Shown here piece after piece: positions 1 through 4,905 of a DNA stretch of 5,398 nucleotides; the stretch's first letter is position 1; each line of letters starts with the position of its first letter. Origin of the DNA: CAYHZL01 sp964361075 (GTDB lineage: Bacteria; Bacteroidota; Ignavibacteria; UBA10030; UBA8401). The position numbers and the translations under genes are program-made. Where the stretch lies: NCBI GenBank assembly GCA_964361075.1, contig CAYHZL010000224.1, positions 1 through 5,398 of the forward strand. The letters run 5' to 3'. Below the pieces are notes generated by a model, which was given only the letters and a program-made list of their open reading frames with translations, did no database searches and had not been told where the DNA came from.

Positions 1-2
1 AC

Positions 3-56
3 TTCGGCAAAAAACGCCTCGCAATGACGCGCAAAGAGTATTTCAGTGAGAACTAA
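3..56 (+). CDS. 3' end of an upstream gene (partial, unidentified)
   Basis: This is an open frame entering from the left edge and ending at TAA 54-56, giving the tail FGKKRLAMTRKEYFSEN. The stop lies 14 bases before the ATG of the nucleotidyltransferase gene, which is typical operon spacing. The downstream start has no clear Shine-Dalgarno sequence, so translational coupling to this gene is plausible. The tail is too short to name a family. The other two forward frames stop earlier (25-27 and 46-48), so this frame is chosen because it is the longest and closest to the next gene. Confidence 0.5.
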   Translation, partial: FGKKRLAMTRKEYFSEN

Positions 57-70
57 ATAAATTCCAAAAT

Positions 71-1048
71 ATGCGTGCTATCATTCCTGTTGCCGGTGTT
101 GGAAGCAGACTTCGTCCTCATACCTATACCGTTCCAAAAGTTTTATTGAATGTTGCCGGCAAGCCAATCATTGGCCACATCATGGATAAAATTATTGCTG
201 AAGGTTTTGATTCGGCAACAATTGTGGTCGGGTATCTCGGCGATTTAATTAAAGAATATATTCTTGCAAACTATTCTATCAAAGTTGATTTTGTTGAGCA
301 GGAAGAACGTCTCGGACTTGGGCACGCAATTTATCTTTCGCGTCATACGATTTCGAAAGATCCAGTTCTGATTATTCTCGGCGATACGGTGTTTGATGTA
401 AATCTTGGCGAGATGATTAAGAGTGAATATTCTACCATTGGTGTGAAAGAAGTTGCCGATCCGCGCAGGTTTGGCGTTGCTGAAACTGAAAGCGGTTTTG
501 TTTCCCGCTTAATAGAAAAACCTGAAAACCCTACGAGCAATCTTGCACTCGTCGGATTGTATTACATCAAACATCCGGATATTCTTTTGGATTGTTTGAA
601 AGAAATGATGAAGCGCGATATTCGTACAAAAAATGAATATCAATTAACCGACGGTTTGCAATTGATGATTGAGCGCGGAGAAAAATTAAAAACTTTTGCT
701 ATTGAGGGCTGGTACGATTGCGGAAAACCCGAAACACTTCTCGAAACAAACAGACACTTACTTCATACAACTGCAACGGTCAATGGCATTGACGAATCAG
801 TTGTTGTTATTCCGCCGGTTTTTATTTCACCAAAAGCATCAGTGAAACGTTCGGTCATTGGTCCGTTTGCAACCATTGCGGCTGGTGCAATTGTTGAAGA
901 TTCAATTATCAGAAATTCAATTATTAGTGAAGATGCAAAAGCTATTTCCACATTGCTGGAAAATTCCATTATTGGTACCAACGCAATAGTGAAAGGCGGA
1001 TTCAAACGCATCAACATTGGTGATTCATCAGAGTTGGAATATTATTAA
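71..1048 (+). CDS. NDP-sugar pyrophosphorylase-type nucleotidyltransferase (glucose-1-phosphate thymidylyltransferase-like)
   Basis: A cytoplasmic sugar-1-phosphate nucleotidyltransferase of 325 aa that would join an NTP and a sugar phosphate to give an NDP-sugar and pyrophosphate, supplying cell-surface polysaccharide synthesis. Residues 1-230 look like a GT-A-type nucleotidyltransferase domain. The N-terminal nucleotide-binding signature is GVGSRLRPHTYTVPK (residues 9-23), with G9, G11, R13 and K23. A metal/NTP-binding Asp lies in LGDT (D105). RFGVAE (133-138), IEKP (148-151) and WYDCGKPETLLETN (214-227) are typical of the RmlA/GlmU-like superfamily. Residues about 245-310 (SVIGPFATIAAGAIVEDSII and following) resemble a left-handed beta-helix of hexapeptide turns. 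That layout is closer to long RmlA/GlmU-like bifunctional forms than to the short RmlA, but no acetyltransferase activity can be claimed. Substrate (glucose, mannose or GlcNAc; dTTP or UTP) cannot be settled from sequence. The start is fixed by the signature beginning at residue 2; no good SD is visible. The stop codon overlaps the target duplication of the inserted element downstream. Confidence 0.85.
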   Translation: MRAIIPVAGVGSRLRPHTYTVPKVLLNVAGKPIIGHIMDKIIAEGFDSATIVVGYLGDLIKEYILANYSIKVDFVEQEERLGLGHAIYLSRHTISKDPVLIILGDTVFDVNLGEMIKSEYSTIGVKEVADPRRFGVAETESGFVSRLIEKPENPTSNLALVGLYYIKHPDILLDCLKEMMKRDIRTKNEYQLTDGLQLMIERGEKLKTFAIEGWYDCGKPETLLETNRHLLHTTATVNGIDESVVVIPPVFISPKASVKRSVIGPFATIAAGAIVEDSIIRNSIISEDAKAISTLLENSIIGTNAIVKGGFKRINIGDSSELEYY

Positions 1049-1051
1049 TTC

Positions 1052-1287
1052 GTAATTGCTCAGCGTTATTTGTAATTTCAGTATTTCCAAAGAACAAAAA
1101 CGAATCCCCCGTCCCGATTAAAAAGTCCCGCTGTACGGGATGCCGTACAGCGGCACAAATCGGGACGTCCCCCTTTTCAAGGGGGATTTAAAGCAAGAAT
1201 TCCCCCTTGAAAAGGGGGTTAGGCTGTAAGTCCGCCGGCTTTTTGGCGGAGGGATTAGTTGAATCAATAATAACGCTGAGCAGTTAC
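1052..1287. mobile_element. 236-bp MITE-like element A (GTAAYTGCTCAG ends, 8-bp target duplication)
   Basis: The ends are inverted repeats: GTAATTGCTCAGCGTTATT at 1052-1070 and, read from the other strand, GTAACTGCTCAGCGTTATT at 1287-1269 (18 of 19 match). The element is flanked by a perfect 8-bp direct repeat ATTAATTC at 1044-1051 and 1288-1295, the mark of transposition. The left repeat includes the last bases of the upstream stop codon, which is preserved. The interior has no convincing gene and is made of palindromes: two mutually complementary 17-mers (1169-1185 and 1202-1218), each itself able to fold; a TCCGCC/GGCGGA hairpin (1231-1250); and a nested inverted-repeat element (about 1110-1167). 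It encodes no transposase, so it would need one in trans. GTAA ends with 8-bp duplications match what is known of the IS66 family, but this assignment is inference. It fills almost the whole gap before metK; without it the gap was only about 50 bases. Confidence 0.9.
1110..1167. mobile_element. 57-58 bp nested inverted-repeat element inside element A
   Basis: The ends CGTCCCGATT (1110-1119) and AATCGGGACG (1158-1167) are perfect inverted repeats. Inside them lies a second perfect 11-bp pair, CCGCTGTACGG (1128-1138) and CCGTACAGCGG (1143-1153), separated by 4 bases. It is flanked by TCCCC at 1105-1109 and 1168-1172; the boundary is ambiguous by one C, so the duplication is 5 or 6 bp. Deleting it plus one flanking repeat rebuilds the host palindrome AATCCCCCTT-TTC-AAGGGGGATT, strong evidence that this is a later insertion into one arm. 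There is no coding capacity. It could be a REP/BIME-like repeat or a very short MITE; the family is unknown. Confidence 0.7.
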
Positions 1288-1294
1288 ATTAATT

Positions 1295-1325
1295 CAATTA
1301 TTCAATTATTCATTCATTCATTCAT
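1295..1325. repeat. Short tandem repeat just upstream of the metK ribosome binding site
   Basis: The 8-mer CAATTATT is repeated twice (1295-1310), followed by CATT three times and a partial fourth unit (1311-1325); the same run can be read as ATTC four times (1308-1323). It ends next to the metK Shine-Dalgarno AAAGGAG (1326-1332). Such tracts can change length by slipped-strand mispairing, here altering the metK leader. The tract is short, so slippage may be slow. Confidence 0.7.
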
Positions 1326-1332
1326 AAAGGAG
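1326..1332 (+). promoter_or_regulatory. Ribosome binding site of metK
   Basis: AAAGGAG is a strong Shine-Dalgarno match ending 10 bases before ATG 1343. It fixes the metK start together with the family-typical N-terminus that begins at this ATG. No convincing promoter is visible between the right end of element A and this site. Confidence 0.75.
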
Positions 1333-1342
1333 AACAACAGTA

Positions 1343-2485
1343 ATGCGTTACTTATTTACTTCGGAATCTGTTTCAGAAGGACATCCCGATAAAGTGTGCG
1401 ATGCAATTTCAGATTCAATACTTGATGCAATTCTTGCTCAAGATAAATATTCGCGTGTCGCCTGCGAAACATTGGTTACTACCGGACTTGTTGCTATTGC
1501 CGGTGAAGTTACAACAAAAGCGTATGTTGATGTGCAAAGTGTGATTCGTGAAACCATTCGCGAAATTGGTTACACGAAAGCAGAATATAAATTTGATGCA
1601 GAGTCGTGCGGAATTATAAACAGTCTTCACTCGCAATCACCTGATATTGCAATGGGCGTGAATACCGGCGGCGCTGGTGATCAAGGAATGATGTTCGGGT
1701 ATGCAAATAATGAAACACCGGAATTTATGCCGGCACCGATTATGTATGCGCATCAGCTTGTAAAAAAATTAGCAGATATCAGAAAGAAAAATTTGAAACT
1801 CATGCCGTATCTTCGTCCGGATGCAAAATCGCAAGTAACGATTGAGTATGACGGACGCACACCTGTTCGTGTTGACGCCGTTGTTATTTCCACGCAACAC
1901 GATCCGGATGTTTCGCAGAAAAAAATTCGTGAAGATGTTATCAACCATGTTATTAAAAAAATTATTCCTGCACGCTTTCTCGATAAAAAAACAAAGTACT
2001 ATGTTAATCCGACCGGACGTTTTGAAATCGGCGGACCACACGGTGACAGCGGTTTAACAGGACGAAAAATTATTGTTGATACCTACGGCGGACGCGCTCC
2101 TCACGGCGGCGGTGCATTCTCCGGAAAAGATCCATCCAAAGTTGATCGCAGTGCAGCGTATGCAACACGTCATCTTGCAAAAAATGTTGTAGCAGCCGGA
2201 CTTGCGGAAGAATGTCTCATTCAAGTTGCGTATGCAATTGGTGTTGCAGAACCGGTTTCAATTTATGTGAACACCTACGGCACAGGCGTTGTGTCTGATG
2301 CAGAAATTTCAAACATCTTGAAAAAAGAAGTTGATATGACACCGCGCGGTATTATCAAACGTCTCGATCTGCTTCGTCCAATTTACAGAAAGACTGCTGC
2401 GTACGGACACTTCGGACGCAACGATAAAGATTTTACGTGGGAACATTTGGATCTCGTTCCATTGTTGAAGAAAGCAGCGAAGTAA
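1343..2485 (+). CDS. metK: S-adenosylmethionine synthetase (methionine adenosyltransferase)
   Basis: Makes S-adenosylmethionine from methionine and ATP, releasing phosphate and pyrophosphate; a cytoplasmic enzyme, tetrameric in known relatives. The 380 aa match the usual bacterial length. The N-terminal FTSESVSEGHPDKVCD (5-20) carries the ATP-binding H14, D16 and K17. GAGDQG (110-115) is the first PROSITE-type signature, and GGGAFSGKD (255-263) is the phosphate-loop signature. By alignment with the E. coli enzyme, K162, R241, K242, K262, K266 and D268 correspond to active-site K165, R244, K245, K265, K269 and D271. All look present, so the enzyme should be active. The start is supported by a strong SD. 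It lies upstream of ahcY on the same strand, forming the SAM-production and SAH-clearance pair. No SAM riboswitch could be recognised upstream; that space is occupied mainly by the inserted element. Confidence 0.98.
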   Translation: MRYLFTSESVSEGHPDKVCDAISDSILDAILAQDKYSRVACETLVTTGLVAIAGEVTTKAYVDVQSVIRETIREIGYTKAEYKFDAESCGIINSLHSQSPDIAMGVNTGGAGDQGMMFGYANNETPEFMPAPIMYAHQLVKKLADIRKKNLKLMPYLRPDAKSQVTIEYDGRTPVRVDAVVISTQHDPDVSQKKIREDVINHVIKKIIPARFLDKKTKYYVNPTGRFEIGGPHGDSGLTGRKIIVDTYGGRAPHGGGAFSGKDPSKVDRSAAYATRHLAKNVVAAGLAEECLIQVAYAIGVAEPVSIYVNTYGTGVVSDAEISNILKKEVDMTPRGIIKRLDLLRPIYRKTAAYGHFGRNDKDFTWEHLDLVPLLKKAAK

Positions 2486-2497
2486 ATATTATTTAAC

Positions 2498-2536
2498 AAT
2501 TCCGTTGAGGCTGATAGTCTTGACGGAATTTTTTTT
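2498..2536 (+). terminator. Intrinsic terminator or attenuator between metK and ahcY
   Basis: The stem is AATTCCGTTGAG (2498-2509) with CTTGACGGAATT (2519-2530), 12 pairs including two G-T wobbles, with a 9-base loop GCTGATAGT. Eight T residues follow (2529-2536, overlapping the stem end). Only about 30 bases separate the T-run from the ahcY start, so ahcY is transcribed either by read-through or from a promoter overlapping this site. Confidence 0.8.
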
Positions 2537-2566
2537 GAACTGAATACAATTTTTGGAGAAATAATT

Positions 2567-3883
2567 ATGTCAGAAGTAGCAGAAAAAAAATTAGCATATA
2601 AAGTAAAAGATATTTCCCTTGCACCGTGGGGAAGAAAAGAAATTCATCTTGCAGAAACAGAAATGCCGGGCTTGATGTCGCTTCGCGAAGAATTTCGCGG
2701 AAAGAAGCCGCTTGCCGGTGCGCGTATTGCCGGATGTTTGCACATGACAATTCAAACAGCAGTGTTAATTGAAACACTTGCTGATCTTGGCGCAGAAGTT
2801 TCGTGGTCTTCATGCAATATTTTTTCAACACAAGATCACGCGGCGGCGGCAATTGCTGCGGCAGGTATTCCGGTCTTCGCATGGAAAGAAATGACTGCGG
2901 AAGAATTTGATTGGTGTATCGAACAAACATTGTTTGCATTTAAAGGCGGCAAACCGCTCAACATGATTCTTGATGACGGCGGCGATTTGACGAACATGGT
3001 ATTCGATAAATTTTCTGAACTCGCCGCAGGCATTAAAGGACTTTCGGAAGAAACAACAACCGGTGTGCATCGCTTATACGAGCGTATGAAGAACGGCACA
3101 TTGCTTATGCCGGCATTCAACGTCAACGATTCGGTAACCAAATCGAAATTTGATAACAAGTACGGCTGCCGCGAATCGCTCGTTGATGCAATTCGCCGTG
3201 CAACTGATTTAATGCTTGCAGGAAAAATTGCCGTGGTTGCCGGTTTCGGTGATGTTGGTAAAGGTTCTGCAGAATCATTAAGCAGTGCAGGTGTTCGCGT
3301 TATTGTAACAGAAGTCGATCCGATCTGTGCGCTGCAAGCAGCGATGGAAGGATACGAAGTGAAGAAGATGGAAACTGCAGTTGTTGAAGCAGATATTATT
3401 GTAACGACCACCGGCAATAAAAATATTGTTACGGAAAAACATTTCCGCAAAATGAAAGATAAAGCGATCGTCTGCAACATCGGTCATTTCGATATCGAAA
3501 TTGATATGGCGTGGCTGAACAAAAATTACGGACAGACAAAAGATACGATCAAGCCGCAAGTAGATAAATATACAATTGATGGTAAAGATGTTATTGTGCT
3601 TGCCGAAGGTCGTTTGGTAAATCTTGGTTGCGCAATGGGGCATCCGTCGTTTGTCATGAGCAACTCGTTCACCAATCAAGTGCTTGCGCAACTTGAATTG
3701 TGGAACAACAGTGACCATTACGAAAAGAAAGTGTACATGTTACCGAAACATCTCGATGAAAAAGTAGCGCGCTTGCATTTGGCAAAACTTGGCGTCGAGT
3801 TAGATGTGTTGACGAAAGAGCAAGCTGAGTACATCGGCGTGCCGGTGGAAGGTCCATTCAAACCGGAATATTATCGCTACTAA
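2567..3883 (+). CDS. ahcY: Adenosylhomocysteinase (S-adenosyl-L-homocysteine hydrolase)
   Basis: An NAD-dependent cytoplasmic enzyme that splits S-adenosylhomocysteine, the product of methyl transfer, into adenosine and homocysteine. The 438 aa are close to the roughly 430-residue form and appear to lack the extra internal segment of the longer (about 470-495 aa) bacterial versions. Visible motifs include CLHMTIQTA (57-65, catalytic H59), LDDGGD (135-140, D137), SEETTTGVHRL (160-170, E162) and VNDSVTKSKFDNKYG (186-200; K192, D196 and N197 equivalent to human K186, D190 and N191). The Rossmann fingerprint GFGDVGKG is at 226-233, and GHPSFVMSNSF is near 368-378. The conserved C-terminal tail FKPEYYRY (431-438) carries K432 and Y436, which reach NAD of the partner subunit in known structures. 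GGAG (2555-2558) is the SD for ATG 2567. It sits downstream of metK and completes the methyl cycle. The last nine codons including the stop, together with the terminator, are duplicated 856 bp downstream. Confidence 0.98.
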   Translation: MSEVAEKKLAYKVKDISLAPWGRKEIHLAETEMPGLMSLREEFRGKKPLAGARIAGCLHMTIQTAVLIETLADLGAEVSWSSCNIFSTQDHAAAAIAAAGIPVFAWKEMTAEEFDWCIEQTLFAFKGGKPLNMILDDGGDLTNMVFDKFSELAAGIKGLSEETTTGVHRLYERMKNGTLLMPAFNVNDSVTKSKFDNKYGCRESLVDAIRRATDLMLAGKIAVVAGFGDVGKGSAESLSSAGVRVIVTEVDPICALQAAMEGYEVKKMETAVVEADIIVTTTGNKNIVTEKHFRKMKDKAIVCNIGHFDIEIDMAWLNKNYGQTKDTIKPQVDKYTIDGKDVIVLAEGRLVNLGCAMGHPSFVMSNSFTNQVLAQLELWNNSDHYEKKVYMLPKHLDEKVARLHLAKLGVELDVLTKEQAEYIGVPVEGPFKPEYYRY

Positions 3884-3951
3884 TAAGTATTTTAGTAGTT
3901 GAGTAAAAAGTAAAAAACTCCCGAAGCGTGCGAACGCTATCGGGAGTTTTT
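3857..3951 (+). repeat. Direct repeat copy 1: ahcY 3' end plus terminator
   Basis: This 95-bp stretch covers the ahcY codons for FKPEYYRY, the stop, a small inverted repeat around the stop (CTACTAA 3877-3883 with TTAGTAG 3892-3898) and the terminator hairpin. It recurs at 4713-4938 once the 128-bp element and its duplicated TAAA are removed. Aligned by eye, the copies differ by four substitutions and one single-base gap (about 90 of 95 identical). The pair brackets the ORF6N gene. This copy lacks the 128-bp insertion, so it serves as the empty-site reference. Confidence 0.92.
3918..3951 (+). terminator. Intrinsic terminator of ahcY
   Basis: The stem is CTCCCGA (3918-3924) with TCGGGAG (3940-3946). 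An inner stem AGCGT/ACGCT (3925-3929/3934-3938) closes on the loop GCGA, with one bulged A at 3939. Five T residues follow (3947-3951), and an A-rich run precedes it (3905-3917), so it could also work in reverse. It ends 30 bases before the ORF6N start codon, leaving little room for a separate ORF6N promoter. Confidence 0.9.
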
Positions 3952-3981
3952 ATTCGATCAGTATTGAAGGGAGAATTAATA

Positions 3982-4679
3982 ATGAGTAATCTTGTTTTGA
4001 AATCGGAAAACATCGCGGCTCAAATTTATTTTATTCGCGGTGAAAAAGTGTAACTGCTCAGTGAAAAACAACCCCACCCTTTTTCCCTCCCCTTTTAGGG
4101 GAGGGAATTTTCTCCCCCAGAAAGGGGGAGAAGCAAAGAGGGGGTGATTCGCCGCGGCGAACGAATTTTTAATTTGCCACGCTGAGTAGTTACGAAAAAG
4201 TAATATTAGATTTTGATCTTGCTTTATTGTATGAAGTTGAGACCAGAGTTTTGAAACAAGCAGTCAGAAGAAACATTGATCGTTTTCCTGACGATTTTAT
4301 GTTTCAGTTAACACCGGAGGAATACATTTCTTTAAGATCACAATTTGTGATGTTAAAGAAATTGGATGGGAAAAATGGAAAAAATTCAAGACGTGGAAAA
4401 CACTCAAAATTTTTACCGTTTGCTTTCACTGAGCAAGGCGTTGCAATGCTTTCTGGAATTTTAAATAGCAAGCGTGCCATTGAAGTGAATATTGCTATTA
4501 TGAGAACTTTTGTTCAATTGCGGAAGTTAATGCAAGGCAATATTGAGCTAACGAAAAAGATAGAAGCGTTGGAAAAGAAGTATCAATATCACGACAAGCA
4601 ATTTCAACTTGTCTTTGAAGCAATTAAACAATTGATAAAAGAAGAAAAGAAACCACGACGACAAATGGGATTTAGATGA
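3982..4679 (+). pseudogene. ORF6N-domain (KilA-N/Ant-type) protein gene, interrupted by a MITE
   Basis: ATG 3982 has a good SD (AAGGGAG 3967-3973). The frame reads MSNLVLKSENIAAQIYFIRG then EKV, and hits TAA at 4051-4053, one base into the inserted element (4050-4193). Past the element and its duplicated GAAAAAGT the frame resumes, through VILDFDLALLYEVETRVLKQ (from 4200) to the TGA at 4677-4679. Removing 152 bp (element plus one repeat) gives exactly 182 codons, a 181-aa protein with no internal stop. The rebuilt N-terminus matches the ORF6N domain: an IY.IRG.KV.LD.DLA.LY.VET core, then NIDRFPDDFMFQLT and LPFAFTEQGVAMLS. This is a putative DNA-binding domain also found in phage antirepressor-like proteins; its role in chromosomal copies is unknown. 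The C-terminus (ELTKKIEALEKKYQYHDKQF) looks coiled-coil, ending in a basic tail RRQMGFR. As it stands only a 23-aa peptide, or a re-initiated fragment (for example from TTG 4227, no clear SD), could be made. It lies between two copies of the ahcY 3' end, suggesting it arrived as a cassette. Confidence 0.92.
4050..4193. mobile_element. 144-bp MITE-like element B inside the ORF6N gene
   Basis: The left end GTAACTGCTCAGTG (4050-4063) and the right end, read inverted as GTAACTACTCAGCGTG (4193-4178), form terminal inverted repeats that match the ends of element A (consensus GTAAYTRCTCAGYG). Perfect 8-bp target duplications GAAAAAGT flank it at 4042-4049 and 4194-4201. The interior is non-coding and palindromic: CCCTCCCC-TTTTA-GGGGAGGG (4085-4105), TTCTCCCCC/GGGGGAGAA (4110-4132), and a perfect 14-bp palindrome TTCGCCGCGGCGAA (4148-4161). 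The interior differs from element A although the C-run/G-run hairpin style is shared, so the two are members of one end-defined family. An IS66-type transposase acting in trans is inferred from the GTAA ends and 8-bp duplications; none is present here. Confidence 0.92.
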
Positions 4680-4763
4680 AAAAATTGCATCCGTGCGTTG
4701 GTGCAAAGTAAGTTCAAACCGGAATATTACCGCTACTAATAAGTATTTTAGTAGTTGAGTAAA

Positions 4764-4891
4764 GGGCGGTTCTATTAATTCAAAAAAAACTTTACCGCAA
4801 AGACGCGAAGCCGCAAAATGTTTATTATTATTTGTTTTCTTTGTGCCTTTGTGTCTTCGTGGCGAAAAAAACTTAATTTTTGGAACCGCCC
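4764..4891. mobile_element. 128-bp palindromic element with GGGCGGTTC ends and TAAA target duplication
   Basis: The terminal inverted repeats are GGGCGGTTC (4764-4772) and GAACCGCCC (4883-4891). It is flanked by TAAA at 4760-4763 and 4892-4895. The uninterrupted paralogous site at 3904-3907 shows the single TAAA expected before insertion, so the boundaries are well set. The two interior arms are each built from three 8-base units: CCGCAAAG, ACGCGAAG, CCGCAAAA (4795-4818), and the complementary-type CTTTGTGC, CTTTGTGT, CTTCGTGG (4839-4862), around a 20-base AT-rich spacer. The whole element can fold into one long imperfect hairpin. It carries no gene. Its ends are unrelated to those of elements A and B, so it is a separate family that relies on another enzyme. 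Runs of this CACAAAG/CGCAAAG type are, from memory, widely dispersed in bacterial genomes. Confidence 0.88.
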
Positions 4892-4905
4892 TAAAAAGTA
4901 AAAAA

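Noticed and set aside
1295..1342. SAM riboswitch in front of metK
   Set aside because: Only about 47 bases lie between element A and the start codon, made of a simple repeat and the SD, with no SAM-aptamer fold or terminator switch.
1207..1392. 61-codon + strand open frame spanning the right part of element A and the metK start
   Set aside because: It runs through hairpins, the inverted repeat end and the simple repeat, overlaps metK in another frame, and has no ribosome binding site or recognisable protein.
2836..3480. Long open frame on the - strand opposite ahcY (214 codons)
   Set aside because: It lies wholly inside ahcY, a clear family member with all active-site motifs. The antisense translation has no recognisable domain and is explained as a shadow of ahcY codon use.
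3857..3951. Integron attC-type recombination site in the direct repeat
   Set aside because: GTTGAGT (3898-3904) fits the GTTRRRY core, but no matching RYYYAAC partner with the proper attC layout was found and no integron integrase is in the window. One 7-base degenerate match is expected by chance.
4227..4679. A free-standing 150-aa gene starting at TTG 4227
   Set aside because: The start cuts through the ORF6N domain core and has no Shine-Dalgarno. The real start is ATG 3982 and the frame is broken by element B.
4795..4862. CRISPR array
   Set aside because: The 8-base units are contiguous and inverted between arms, with no regular 25-40 base repeats and unique spacers and no cas genes; the structure is a palindromic element.
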